Assembly: GCA_907165135.1 (NCBI GenBank)
Contig: OU015569.1
Location: forward strand, 4,898,001-4,962,000
Origin: Oikopleura dioica
Lineage: Eukaryota > Chordata > Appendicularia > Copelata > Oikopleuridae
DNA: 64,000 nt
Direction of reading: 5' to 3'
Shown here: one piece after another, positions 44,079 through 54,753 of the stretch
Layout: each line of letters begins with the position of its first letter
Position numbering within the stretch: the first letter of the stretch is position 1
Made by a program: the position numbers and the translations under genes
The notes under the pieces: model-generated
What the model saw: the letters and a program-made list of their open reading frames with translations, nothing else
Database searches by the model: none
What the model was told of the DNA's origin: nothing

Positions 44079-44160
44079 CGCTGCGAACAGGATTCGAACC
44101 TGCGCGGGGAGACCCCAAGAGATTTCTAATCTCTCGCCTTAACCACTCGGCCATCGCAGC
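44079..44160 (-). tRNA. tRNA-Ser (anticodon AGA)
   Basis: 82 nt on the minus strand. Acceptor stem GCTGCGA/TCGCAGC, D arm TGGCCGAGTGGTTAAGGC, anticodon loop TTAGAAA (anticodon AGA at 44125-44127), a long serine-type variable arm TTGGGGTCTCCCC, T arm with GGTTCGAATCC, discriminator G. No intron. AAAA at 44071-44074 on the plus strand gives the Pol III T-run terminator. Confidence 0.97.
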
Positions 44161-44479
44161 TTGGAAGCAACCCCCGAAATTGCAAATATAATCTACCGGT
44201 TGTTGGGCACTAGAAAGAACTGAAACTGAAAAGACTACAGCAAGTTTTATACACAGGTTGCCGAGGCTTAGACTACAGACACCTCAGATACTTCCCCGCC
44301 GACGCCTCATTGATCAATTCTAAAGCTAAATCTAGGCTACTACTTGAAGTTCTAGCACTAAAATCGACCGCAAGTTTCTCAAATAAACGACACATTCAGT
44401 TAAATTCGATTAAGATTGATTTTATTCAGGCTTGAAGAACAGTTCGTTTACGACTTCGTTTTTCGAAGTTGCTGGCTGG

Positions 44480-44669
44480 TCAGAAGTGTTTCAGAAGCTC
44501 AGTAGATCCGACAGAAGAATCGGGCTTTCCGATTCTTTCTGGTATTGAAGATTCTTCGACGACTAAAAGTAGAATTACACCCACTGCGATTATAAGAGTA
44601 TTGAAACTTACTTTTTTTGGATCTTTCGCGGACCGGAAAAGTTCGGACTCGAATCTGGTTGAATGAGCT
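44480..44669 (-). CDS. Duplicated membrane-protein 3' exon, copy 2 (partial)
   Basis: Inverted copy of 42841-43030, same length. It reads AHSTRFESELFRSAKDPKK, a membrane segment with Gly in place of Pro (TLIIAVGVILLLVV) and the same acidic tail ending LLKHF. The last 100 or so coding bases are identical between copies. As with copy 1, no start exon is visible; the conserved arm extends about 90 bases upstream. Confidence 0.45.
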
Positions 44670-45333
44670 CTTCAACCCCTGATATCAACAAAAGTTCTAG
44701 AGAATTTTTCCATTCCTTGGAAAAAGTCGAAAACAATCGACTTTTCTTGATTCGAAACGAGAATCGAGAAATCTTTCTTTTGATAAAAATGGGTTACCTG
44801 AAGAAATGGTTCATTCTAAATTCTAAGTCTAAATTCTGTCTAAGTTTTGGAAGGGGAAACAAAGTCAGGCCGGTGTCAGACTCGACCCCGGCCTCGTGAA
44901 TGCATTCGCAGTCGGCGAGAACTTCTAACGCACTTATCACATTACAACGTGCAGAATTCTTCGATTTTCAAACTTCAAACTTTGAAGAATACTTTTTCTT
45001 CGATTACAAATTTCTAATGGAAAGCGGCTTAGCGAATTATGATGTGGCCCGTTTATGCTCTCGACCGCTGCGATCTAATATCATGCCTCTTGAAAAATTA
45101 ACGCCGTCATCACGTTTTTCGCGATCTTGACTTGTTTACTTCTTGAATATACTAACTGTTATCCCTGTATTACAGGAATGAACCGAGTCTGATGAAAATT
45201 TGCCTTTCACCTTCAGTATAATCATAACCTTCTAGGCTCGGCAACCTGTGTTGCAAACCTGAGTCAGGGCTCTGAAAAAACTCTCAAGAAAAATAATGAA
45301 GGAAATCTAAATATAAAAAGTTATATTTCAGTT
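44670..45333. other. Flank of inverted duplication
   Basis: Arm similarity ends near 44760. A reverse copy of the dispersed repeat lies at about 45238-45276 (GGCAACCTGTG...CCTGAGTCAGG). Short open frames here lack support. Confidence 0.45.
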
Positions 45334-48263
45334 TCAGTAATGAAGATCAGCATTTTCTTTGATCCAGGCGTTAATTTCCGGGTCCGAATTCCGCGACCAG
45401 CAAGCTAGAATTTCATTAATTCTAGTTCTTGTTCAATTAGAGCAATAAATGATTAACTAGTATCCAGCAAGACTTTGTTGACGATAAACTAGCCTCTATC
45501 AAATTAGAGAATAATTGACTGGGTTTCGTCTTGCGACGTATTTTTGCTCCAAATCTACTTCTTCTGGATAACAAGAATCTAATCGATTGAATGGCAGTAA
45601 ACTAGTTAAAAGCAGATGTGCGATTAATATTTTCGTCGACATTGTTTTCAAGGGTATTTTACCAAAGTAAAATCGCAAAATTGACAAGATATTTCTGAAG
45701 ATTTTTATCTTTAGATTCTTAAGTTTAGAATGATAATTTTGCTAACCCTCTTTTTATGTCTAGACTGATTTCGCAAGCTTCACTGACCTGGCCACTCGTG
45801 GCTGCAAGCTGCGTCTCCCCACGAAGTATTACCGACGAGTCTTAGTTCTCCGTTTAGCTCAACCACGAGCGGTCCTCCCGAGTCGCCGTTACAGCTCATC
45901 ATTCGGCTATGAGCTGGCTGAGCCGGAACTCGATCTTTTCCGGAATGGAAAATTAAATTAAGTCGGAGCCCATTTTGCCGCAAACGGCTTATCCCTTTCC
46001 CGGGCCACCTTCAAGAGGTAACATTTTAATCAGTCACACTCCGACCTAAAGCGCAGGGGTTGCTTGGCTTGATCCAACTCATTTCGGGAACAGGGCTCTC
46101 AGCAAACTCGGATCCAACACGAAGTTGGAACTGCGGCCCGTCAGCAGTCTTTATCCGGGTTCAATTTTGTCAGCTAATTGCCTCTTCGTCAAGCCCCTAA
46201 ATAACGAAACAGTCCGCAATCTTATCTTTGTAGACCGTTTAGAAAATTTTTATTTCTCATCCTTATCAGCTGTTTCTTCATTCTTCACTGGAATCTTCAC
46301 GAGCTGAGGATCATTCCAAGCTCCGTGAAAAAGGTTTTAATCCTCTATTACGACCCAAAGGATGATCGCAGTACTTTTTGCCACGTAAATGCTGAGTACT
46401 ACGTAATAACGCTAAACTTTAAAAAATGAGCTACGCGAAGAGCAGGTGCGCTGCAACCAGAATTTTCAGTTGCAAGCGAAATTTCTAAAATTCTTGTACA
46501 AGTTTCAACTTCTGCGCAAAGTAACTCTTTCTTTTCTGAATAAAATTGAAGCCCGTCCCCAAGTCCAAGTGACACCACCGCAGTTTTCATAATTCAAGGC
46601 CGCTCTTTGAGCATCTTCAAGATCGTCGAAGTCGATTTGATCCCAAGAAAGATCGGGGTATCCTTTCAAATAGGCGTAGTCTTTCTTTTCCCAGCCTTCC
46701 AGAGGTGTGCACAATTCAGGCCTTTTATCCTGGGTCTCTTTCGCTGCTTTTTATACGAAAAGTAACTTAATTGGTACGGAAGCGGATAAAATTGGACCCG
46801 TTGTCAAGCATCCTGTTCTCCCGGGACTCCAATAGCGCACTGCTGTCTTGAGCCACCGGCGTAGGGTCCCCACCACTTCTTACACTCCCGGATGGTGATG
46901 GCTAAATGCAATTGATGGGTTGCGGATTGAGAGAGCTAATGCCGGAAAGAGGCGATCCTCGAAACGTGCTCAGCGGGTGTCGTCCTTCTAACGCCCCTCA
47001 ACCGAGTCTAAAGTAGTTCTACCTTTGTAGTATCCGTACTGGAGCGGCTCCACCCGGGCTGTTGAATTTTGAGCGATTCACTTAGGAACACTATTCATTC
47101 GCCCTGTGTCATGCGTACTTTCCAGATAAATCACCATAAAAATGGTTTTTAAGGAGCTCGACTACACTCCTCAAACAGAAGAGCGTTTTCGAAGGAAAGA
47201 CTCGTATTATTTCTGGTCAAAAAGAAGCCACATCGTTTTAATGACTACTATGATTATGTTTTAGATTTTTTTTATAAAAAATTCAACGTGAGTTAATGAT
47301 AACTCGCAGATTTGACAGCCTGTCCTTTCCGTCGTAGCCGCCGGGGTTGGTCCTTCCGAATCCAGTTTCGAACATAGTGGTGCCCATCGGAAACTCGTGC
47401 TCCATTGGGTCCATCAATTTAATTGGGGCTACAGCGCTCGGAAAAGAGACCAGGTCGATTTGAGTCTTTGCGCGGAGGATTCCAAAGTCGTAGTCCAAGT
47501 AGTCGGCTCCCCAGTTGGGGTGGCTGAGGAATTGATCCGACATCACGTAATAAAATGGACGATCGTCTCGTAAACTGCCAAAGACCATTCGGACATCGTT
47601 CTAAGTTTTTTATGACTCATCGCCGGGTTGTATTATAATATGGCCTTCTGTGGATTCTAAAGTTGATGAATGGAACTTACTCGAATATTGCAATGCGCTG
47701 CAGACATCACATACTTGTGACGATTCTTTCTTACTTTACATAATAATTATTTTCTTCTCAATTCGAAAAGGAGCGCATGGGAATCTTAGCTGGCCTCGGA
47801 TTTCCAAAATAGTTTTTATCAAAAACTAGTTTGGGAAACGTGTTGCAAGCACTTCCCTATCTCACGCCGCCGCCTAAGTGGAAATGTTTAATAGCGATTT
47901 TTATTCAACTATCAAAAAATGCTCCTTATCTTTTAGGATGAAGCCGCGGAGGATAGCGGGTCTACAGATATTGTTCATTTTTAAATGACCGATAATTGAA
48001 ATACTCACAGAGACTTTGCAAATTATCGACAGATAAATCGGGCTAATTATGGTCTTATTGAGGCATTTTCTAGTCTAAGAAATGAATGAAAAATCGCTCC
48101 TTATCGCTGAGAATAGATCCTCCACAGAACTTGCCCCCACCGGGGTATTGGAGCGAAACCATGTAAGGTGCACTTTCGGTCTTCAGTACATCATTCCCTT
48201 CGATAATTTTGACGGAGCGCGCGGCGGCACATGAGTAGGCTTGTAAGATGAAAATTCGGCCCA
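45334..48263 (-). CDS. Secreted S1 (trypsin-like) serine protease, 5' partial
   Basis: Minus-strand exons E1 48100-48263, E2 47681-47725, E3 47306-47600, E4 46810-46901, E7 45788-45917, E8 45334-45404 join in one frame (265 residues plus a split first codon). Activation-like site VKIIEGND, CGGSILSD, catalytic His in VMSAAHCNI, Asp in LDYDFGILR, Ser in MMSCNGDSGGPLVV, C-terminal PEINAWIKEN helix. The residue six before Ser195 is Met, so basic-residue cleavage is unlikely. E1-E2 and E3-E4 need GA-AG, E4-E7 GC-AG. The first codon needs a base from an unseen upstream exon. PAN-like exons E5-E6 lie between E4 and E7. Confidence 0.8.
45499..45642 (-). CDS. Short secreted-protein frame in protease intron
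   Basis: Minus-strand ATG frame of 47 residues within the intron between protease exons E7 and E8: MSTKILIAHLLLTSLLPFNR, a good signal peptide, then CYPEEVDLEQKYVARRNP and a stop. A gtcaat at the C-terminal end could be a donor to an unseen exon. Nested gene or chance frame; low confidence. Confidence 0.25.
   Translation of the reverse strand: MSTKILIAHLLLTSLLPFNRLDSCYPEEVDLEQKYVARRNPVNYSLI
46046..46729 (-). CDS. PAN/apple-like cassette exons E5-E6 within protease gene
   Basis: Minus-strand exons 46553-46729 and 46046-46148 (GC-AG junction between them). ELCTPLEGWEKKDYAYLKG, FDDLEDAQRAALNYENCGGV, then FQLRVGSEFAESPVPEMSWI and KPSNPCAL. The C-x-GVT...FQLRxGSE...SPxxExSWxK pattern is that of a PAN/apple-like extracellular module. 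Entry phase 0 from E4 and exit phase 1 to E8 are the same as those of the Ser195 exon E7, so the cassette could replace E7 in frame; including both breaks the frame. A separate nested gene is the alternative. Confidence 0.55.
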
Positions 48264-49062
48264 CTTTTCTAACTTAGTTTAGGGGTCGGATGACACAGTT
48301 TTAGAAAGCCCAGAAGCTAAGCTTTCATTTGGGCACCATATCAAGTGGTCTGGGTCATGCCCCCAAGGCAATTCATTGGACCGGAAGTTCCGAAATCGGC
48401 ACAAGAACTCTTCAATAGAATTTTCGAGTACCGGTAGTCACTCGAAATGGCTCGATAGTAGGCGCGTTAGAAAGCCCAGCGTCTGATCTTTCTAAAAAGC
48501 CAATAAAAATACTGCTGCTCTGCCACCTAGTGGCCACTAGAGGCGCTAAAATAGTGAAATTTGAGGATATTTAGGAAGGAAGGACAATAATCTACGTCTC
48601 AACCGGACGGTTTGATGACCGTTGAACGTCATGCCAAGGCTAAGAAGTCATTATTCAAAAATAGAGGCCTGAAATTTCGACCGAATGAGCAACTTCTAGT
48701 GCAAAAAATTCCCTTTCTGGGGCAGAATTCGAGTTTCTAGCGCCCCTAGTGGCCGCTAGGTGGGAGAGCAGCTAGATTTTATTGATGGTTAAGAAAGCTC
48801 AGACGCATGGCTTTCTAACGCGCCTACTCTCGAGCTATTTCGAGTGACTACCGGCACTCAAAAAATAGATTGAAGAGTTCTAGTGCCGATTTCGGAACTT
48901 CCGGTGCCATGAATTGCCTTGCGGGTATGACCCAGACCCCCCGATATTAGACTCAAATGAAAGCTCAGCTTCTGGGATTTCCAAATATGTGTCATATGAC
49001 CCCTCAACTAAGCTAGAAAAATTGGCCAAATTTTCATCTTATAAGCCTACACATGAGGCTAG
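48240..49062. mobile_element. Foldback element overlapping first protease exon
   Basis: Imperfect inverted repeat with arms about 48240-48600 and 48700-49062 around a centre near 48650. Matching words include CACCTAGTGGCCACTAGAGG with CTAGTGGCCGCTAGGTGGGA, and GGGTCATGCCCCCAAGGCAA with TTGCCTTGCGGGTATGACCC. The left end runs into protease exon E1 (AAAATTCGGCCCAC) and the right end mirrors it (GGCCAAATTTTCATCTTAT). Confidence 0.75.
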
Positions 49063-50004
49063 TCCAAGCGCAAACTTCATCTCTGAGAGTCGTGGCGTCA
49101 AATTCAGAAGGATTCATTTCTCTGGCAGCTCCCGCCGGAACAGCCCTTGCGTTCCCACCACTGTGGCCAAAGTGAAGTCGAAGAAAGTTCAGTTTTCTTC
49201 AAAATTACTCATCAATGCGCACGTAAGTTAAGTAATATTGGTTGTTTTTCTTACTCTCGCGCTGTGTCCTCCGAATTTTTTGTCTTGGAATCGTAGGGTG
49301 TCAAGATCTTACTGCACAAACGCTGTGGACATTCTAACCTCACTGCTGAGTAGAACTCTAGCACTTCCTCTTCATCTCACCATAACTCCTCGTCGCCTGC
49401 AAACATAATTCAAGTTGCTAGTTTTAACTCTCGATTGCGCCGAAGCCGCAAGCGTACCCGAACGTGCTGATAAAATCAAGCTGAATTCATCTCTTTTTCG
49501 AAAAGCGTTGAAAATTTTTGTTTTCCCAGATTGAGACCAATTGCGTTATCGTTCCTTTTGGAAGGATTCTAGGCCACCGAGTTAGTCGTTTGACGCTGAC
49601 TAGCGGTTTTAGAGCAACTCTCCGATCAATTAACTCCGGAAAACGATGCACCAATTTAAAAGTATAATCGGATAGATAGTTTAGAAAACTAACAGCTTCA
49701 GCAGAAACAAATCACTAGAAGCGAACAGTCTTTGTTGGAAGAGAAGAGTTACGCGTCTTCTTGTAAGAATGAGTTCATTTCATTTTGAGAAAGAATTCCG
49801 AGTGGCGACAATTTGCAATAAGGCAAAAAGGTTTAGAACGTGTTCCTCGCCGTGTTGGAATGTGGAAGGGACAGACTCAATGGACCGTCTCGGCGGCTTA
49901 GAGTAATAGCCAACATTGTCGAGCATTCTTGAACACTTTTAGAGCTCACAGGCTTTTATTGTAACATCTTGCGCCGTGGATAGCATTCGGCCAGATGAGT
50001 ACGA
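49063..50004. other. Intergenic with unresolved open stretch
   Basis: A plus-strand frame continues from the foldback arm to a gtaagt at 49223 (RGVKFRRIHFSGSSRRNS); partner exons not found. AATAAA on the minus strand near 49955-49960 fits the exon at 50005. Nothing else recognised. Confidence 0.35.
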
Positions 50005-50210
50005 CTACGAATATATAAGCAAAGAAAACACGTGGTCCCCGAAGTTGTCTGGAGTGGCGAAAAGCACCCGGAAATTGGCCCTCGTGTGAGGATTCTTGAA
50101 TTTTGAGACCGAAACTGACGCTTCGGAGAAACAAATCCGGCCCAGCTTTTTCTCGTTAAGACATTCGAAATTCCACAATTTCGGGGAGTCGCATTCTTCG
50201 CCCAAATAAC
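50005..50210 (-). CDS. 3' terminal exon of a cysteine-containing protein (partial)
   Basis: Minus-strand frame after a taaatag acceptor: YLGEECDSPKLWNFECLNEK, RICFSEASVSVSKFKNPHTR and FRVLFATPDNFGDHVF. It ends at a TAG followed within 60 bases by AATAAA. Three Cys and alternating hydrophobics suggest an extracellular beta domain (CUB-like at best). A 47-base intron upstream could join SFSCVVKA (about 50258-50288). Start exon not found. Confidence 0.4.
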
Positions 50211-50676
50211 CTATTTAGTAATCACCAACACTTAAACTCCCTAAACCACTGTACTTGCTTTGACGACACAGCTGAAGCTCGATCTATTTATTTATTTCTA
50301 CTTGATAGAGCATGAAGAAATTTTGCGCGCTTGAGAGCAACGACCCGAAAAATCACTATAAAATATGCTAACGAAGCGATTTCTGCATTAAAAATGAGAC
50401 AACAGCCGTTAGAATTGAATCAATTTAGCAGCTTTCTATAATGTTAGTTCGAAAATGAATAAAAATGTAATACAAAAAATTTTGTTGCAATTATTCAGTT
50501 TAGAGAAGTCAATAACAATCATAAAACAGTCGAGAATTTATAGCGTTTTGGGTGTAGCCGCCCCGTGTTTTCGACCCTCCATCATCGTGAACTTTGAAGG
50601 TGTTGATCTAAAGCCATTATTTAAGCGATCGCCCGTCTAGTCAAAAATAAGCTCAGAACAATCGCTTTTTCTAGCC
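50211..50676. other. Intergenic
   Basis: AT-rich. gctttttctag at 50664-50674 is a likely trans-splice acceptor for the ubiquitin-like gene. Confidence 0.45.
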
Positions 50677-51273
50677 ATGCCTGTCTTTGAAATCAAGCTG
50701 AAAATGCTCAAGGAAATGTACCACATTTCTCTCAACAGTGAAGAACACCCCATGAAATTCCGGTAATTGTAAAACTAGGAAGGAAGCGCGTCTGCAACGA
50801 TTTCTTCGGGAGACATGTTTTTCACATTTTTCGGTTGGACGAACTATAGATACTCAAAATATACAGACAAGAAAATAGAATTATGAACAGTGTTTATAGA
50901 AAAGAAACGAGAGTTCGTCCAATTAAATCAGATGAGAAACTCAGATCGCTAGTGGTTCAGCGATTAGTTCTTTTCCGAAAATAGGGATACATGTATGTGA
51001 ATTTCCACCCTACTATAGTATCAAAACTTCCGTTCAATAATCAGTCTTCAAAACTTACGAGCCAGCCAATGAGAGATCCGGACTTGAACAGCGCCATCTA
51101 TTGAGAAATACTAAAAAGTTGTTTTTAGCGAGGCAATCGAAGCGGCTACTTGCATGGCTCCTTCTTCCCAAAGAATAAAATGTAAAGGAAAGATCATCCC
51201 TGCCGACCTCGAGAACTGGGACGACTACAAGGACATCCTTGCGGACGGTCTCCTCATGATGATCATGATGTGA
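50677..51273 (+). CDS. Stand-alone 76-residue ubiquitin-like protein
   Basis: Two exons (50677-50762, 51129-51273; 366-base GT-AG intron), 76 residues, the size of ubiquitin. MPVFEIKLKMLKEMYHISLN, FREAIEAATCMAPSSQRIK and CKGKIIPADLENWDDYKDIL, ending ADGLLMMIMM. The strand-helix-strand order and the KGKII...L..GLLMMIM end follow ubiquitin-like domains, closest by eye to the N-terminal domain of USP14 (compare IMIKGGVLKD...GAMIMLM in this window). No diglycine, so not conjugated. Could bind the proteasome in place of USP14; inference. Confidence 0.6.
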
Positions 51274-51813
51274 GAGAGGCTTCTTCTCCCTTTGCATTCT
51301 TTTTCGACTTTTTTAATTCTGAATTACTACCTGTCACAAACCAAATAAACCGTTCTCATTCAACCCCTCCTCTTCTAACTTCTTTGTCAATCCAAGATCT
51401 GCAGCGAGGAGGACAGAGCACTTAGGTAACAGCGGATGGGAATTTCCTAAATGGCGGTTGAAGAGCTACTTAGACGAATAGAGAGCGAAGATGTTCACCA
51501 CGTGCCGTTGTTCGGTATCTGCGGAATTGTTGAATGATGGGTTGTTGGGCTCGCTGCTCTTTCCGGCTGCCTCGCCCGGAAATGCTCTCACTATGTCTCC
51601 ACGTGCCTCTCTGACATTCCTGCTTTCTCTTTCCACCTGCTGGAGCATCCCTCCCTAGCGCGCGCGATTTAACATTTCTTCAGCGTCAGTCTGACGCAGA
51701 TAATACTTTAAATGTCGCCCCCGCTAGCAGCACAAATACAGTAAGACGCAACATCGCACCACCACGTTCACCTAACAGCTGCAAGTCCTAGCAACTTCAG
51801 GTTCTAAATTCGA
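51274..51813. other. Intergenic with one short frame
   Basis: ATG at about 51452 opens MAVEELLRRIESEDVHHVPL and ends after 28 residues, or at a donor-like ggtatc; no partner exon found. AATAAA near 51346. Confidence 0.35.
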
Positions 51814-52068
51814 ATGGGCTCCTGCATTCCAAGTGCGTCCAAACGCCACTTTCTTCTAGTTGCATTACTTAACAGTAATGTCTCTTCAGGGGTTATTCGA
51901 AACTACAGAAAAGTGAGTTGCGTCAGCGAGTTTGTTTTTCTTTTTTAACCTGTTTAACCCGCGAAGAGTTAAAGTCGAGTTTAGCGCCTCGAGTGCGGCC
52001 AGTTCCAGAAAGAGAGACACGTTTATCCCGCTTCTTATAAGTCATTTAATTCCGAGCCAGCGCCTTGA
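51814..52068 (+). CDS. Candidate myristoylated 33-residue basic protein
   Basis: Three short exons (51814-51832, 51890-51912, 52009-52068) join as MGSCIPRVIRNYRKKERHVY then PASYKSFNSEPAP. MGSC is a classic N-myristoylation plus palmitoylation start and is followed by a basic stretch, the signature of a membrane-tethered peptide. The first intron is a multiple of three, so a longer form (SASKRHFLLVALLNSNVSSG inserted) is possible. Supported only by splice signals and frame; convergent with the next gene. Confidence 0.35.
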
Positions 52069-52201
52069 TTTCTGATTTCTAAGAAGAGTTCTGCCAAAAT
52101 ATACCGCGCTCGTCAAGTGCCACTTTCATAAGTAGCGTTCCTTTCAATTTACAGAAATAATTTTGGAGTAAGACTTATTTCAAAAGACTTTTTTTATTAA
52201 T

Positions 52202-52933
52202 TCAACGACTCTGGCTTGATTTCTTCTTTGATTCCCGAGCATCGTGGTTTAGTTTTCGTTTCGACGACGAGCTTGAGCTATTAGGAGTAGAATGGCGTTT
52301 AGGTGATTGCGCTTCGACTAATGCCATGCTTATTCAAGAGTAGAGAGATAATAATTACTTATTATCGCCGATGAATGGTCTGAATCCTTCCTCGTGGAGG
52401 CACCAAAAGCTCCCAGGTTTGTTTCGCCTTCGCCAGCCGGATGTGATCGTGTTGGATCTATTGGCGCTCTTGCTGCATGTGACCGTATTAGTCGGTTAAA
52501 ATATAATGGCAAAGTATTTGGAGTTTGACCTTATTTTAACCGTATCAGAATTTTCCGCAGAACTTGGGCGTAAGCTCGGATCGTTAAAGTCGACATATTG
52601 ATTCACTTTTATTTTGTACTTTCTCTCGATCTCATCGACCATAATAGTTCTTGTTGTTTGATTCTCCTTCTTGATGACCTCTTGCTTCTCGAGTGAGTTT
52701 TTTAGCACTTTCATTTTTAGCTGCAAGGTTTCGATTTTGTCCTGCACCGCTGTCATTTCTTCGATGAGTTCTTCATGTCTGATAGACTCAATCTTTTCTG
52801 AGCTTTCTCCGCTAATTTGTAAGGAATTTGATAATTTTTAAAAGCATTCCTGAGACTCTGCGACAAATTTTCGTAGTTGGAGAATTTCTCGTTTGAATTC
52901 TCTTTCTCGCGTTCTCTGATCTTTTTCTTTCAT
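52202..52933 (-). CDS. Coiled-coil protein with Ser/Lys-rich tail
   Basis: Four minus-strand exons (52857-52933, 52530-52811, 52359-52468, 52202-52317; introns 45, 61 and 41 bases), 194 residues. Residues 1-90 are a long coiled coil (MKEKDQRTREREFKREILQL, ELIEEMTAVQDKIETLQLK, NSLEKQEVIKKENQ). A conserved-looking YVDFNDPSLRPSS follows, then a low-complexity basic tail with SPKRHSTPNSSSSSSKRK and KKKSSQSR, typical of nuclear proteins. All junctions are GT-AG and in phase; AATAAA overlaps the stop. Family not recognised. Confidence 0.65.
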
Positions 52934-53228
52934 TACACTGGCTGTAGTATTCTTGTAACAAGAATTTCTTGTTGCTTTTGACTATTTTTCTTCAAAAATT
53001 GCTTGTAAAATAATTGATCAATAGATCAAGCCTTTGTTAGTTGAGAAGCAAAAATTGATTTTGAAACCGCTATCTTATATTATGTGAGTCATGTATCCGT
53101 GCTTCGATCGTACTTCACCCCCTGCTGTTCACTTTGGCAAAATCGAGCTCTACTTCACAGATGCAGTTTGTGTTTCTTCAGCGCTTCAAGAATTCTGCTT
53201 CCTTTAAACGGGAACTTCCTGTATTCGG

Positions 53229-53467
53229 ATGGAAAGGATCGGCCCTGTTGCAAGGGTAGCTTTACCGGGGTAGTTACCAATTCCCGAAGAGCTATCGTTA
53301 TGTGTATATTAAAGGAAGCGAAATGCACACCAAAAGCTGCCGAATTGAGCCTCTTCGTTTGCGGTGCGGTGAGCGGGATTTTGGAATCTCTGGCGGAAAT
53401 TATACCTCCTCAAAATTACGCAAGTGTCGTGGGCCTTCTCTTGGATGAGCGCCCTCCAAATCTGTAA
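53229..53467 (+). CDS. Hypothetical 59-residue protein
   Basis: Exons 53229-53255 and 53315-53467 (59-base GT-AG intron): MERIGPVAR joined to EAKCTPKAAELSLFVCGAV, then ILESLAEIIPPQNYASVVG and LLLDERPPNL. Mostly helical. An upstream ATG frame (MYPCFDRTSPPAVHFGKIEL, from about 53090) ends in a TAA at about 53211 and may be a 5' part through a splice I could not resolve. The intron is also open in another frame. Divergent from the coiled-coil gene at 52.9 kb. Confidence 0.4.
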
Positions 53468-53587
53468 TTTTCATTTTTCCGAAAATCAACAGCTACTGTT
53501 TTTCCTCATCTTTCGAATTCAAGTAAACCAGAACGATTGCTTGAGCGAATCCTCGGCTAAATTTTGAATTCAGAGCTGGGGTCGCGT

Positions 53588-53995
53588 AAGAACAGCTCCG
53601 TCTAACTCGTTCTAGTTTTCCTCGCGATCCTCGAAGAAACCATCTTTGCGGTGAATCGTCGCATCGAGGTCGATAAGCGTAAGAGCGGCACTCTGCATTC
53701 TGCAACAAGAAGAGCGATTAACTCGAATCTACTGGGCAGTAAACTGCAAGTTTCTAAGAAAAATCAATGGAGTAGCATCATCAACTTTGTTCTGAACGGT
53801 TGTAATTTGCATCACCTGCCTCGCCGAAAAACAGACGAGATGCGGTTTTCGGACAGCTTCGCGACAATGTACCCAGAAATAAATAAGCCCCGAAAAAATG
53901 CCTATCAACAACGAATGGTCAAACCAAGTTACCGTTTTTTTTTTGCCAGTAAGAATCGCTCACTGATCATCAATAGTCGCTCACAAGAGATCTAA
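53588..53995 (+). CDS. Unresolved open reading region
   Basis: After a gttctag the plus strand reads FLAILEETIFAVNRRIEVDK, then KSGTLHSATRRAINSNLLGS and DEMRFSDSFATMYPEINK to a stop at 53995. The minus strand is also open in places with a plausible 62-base intron, so strand and product are uncertain. No start codon placed. Confidence 0.2.
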
Positions 53996-54753
53996 GATGA
54001 AGGAGAAAATATTCGGGAGAAGATCATTGATCGTAGATTCGCTGATTCACGATTCAAAAGAAAGAGAAAAGCCGGCGGCTCTTCCTTAACCTTTACGAAC
54101 ATTTTATTCGGAAGGCGGCTTTTCGGAACATGCAGCGAATAATCTTCTAAGACCAGATTCTACTTTTGTCATAACTTTGACTTTTAGAAATAACAAGAAG
54201 CGAAGGGAAAAGTCATGAGATGCGCTCTGGGATAAAAACCTCATGAATCTGGATTTAAAAGCGAGAAACTAAGTTAGGAACAAGTTTTCACAGGCACAAG
54301 GAATTGACAATTGTAGTCTTTTACAATCAAGGATCAGCGGCCGACGAGGTAGGTAAGTTTTGTTCGTTTATCAGAGTTCGATATTGTGGGTTAAAAGGAC
54401 GATTTCTAGGCCAGAGTCTCTCAGTGCTGGGCTTATCTCATTCAATTATCTATATTTACAGGGCTTGAAACAAGCTAAGAGCTGAGAAATACTCAGACCA
54501 AAAACAAATGCTGAAGTGAGCTTCAGGTTCAGCCATAATTGGCTTTTAGTCAGTAATCATACTAATCCAGCTTATTCATTTTTTATTACTTATTCACGCA
54601 TTTCAACTTCAGTTATAAAACAAGACAGAAGCGATGTTTTGAATTTTCTCCATTGACGGGATTTTCTAGACCCCGATTTGACCAAAACAGCAGATTTTTT
54701 CAAAAAGTCACATTTGCGAGAAAACAGCTAAGAGAAACGGCGAATTTGGAATC
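53996..54753. other. Intergenic
   Basis: AT-rich DNA with no feature I can support; upstream region of the PLAC8-family gene. Confidence 0.5.

Noticed and set aside
51055-51297. Minus-strand frame of 80 residues
   Set aside because: Shadow of exon 2 of the ubiquitin-like gene.
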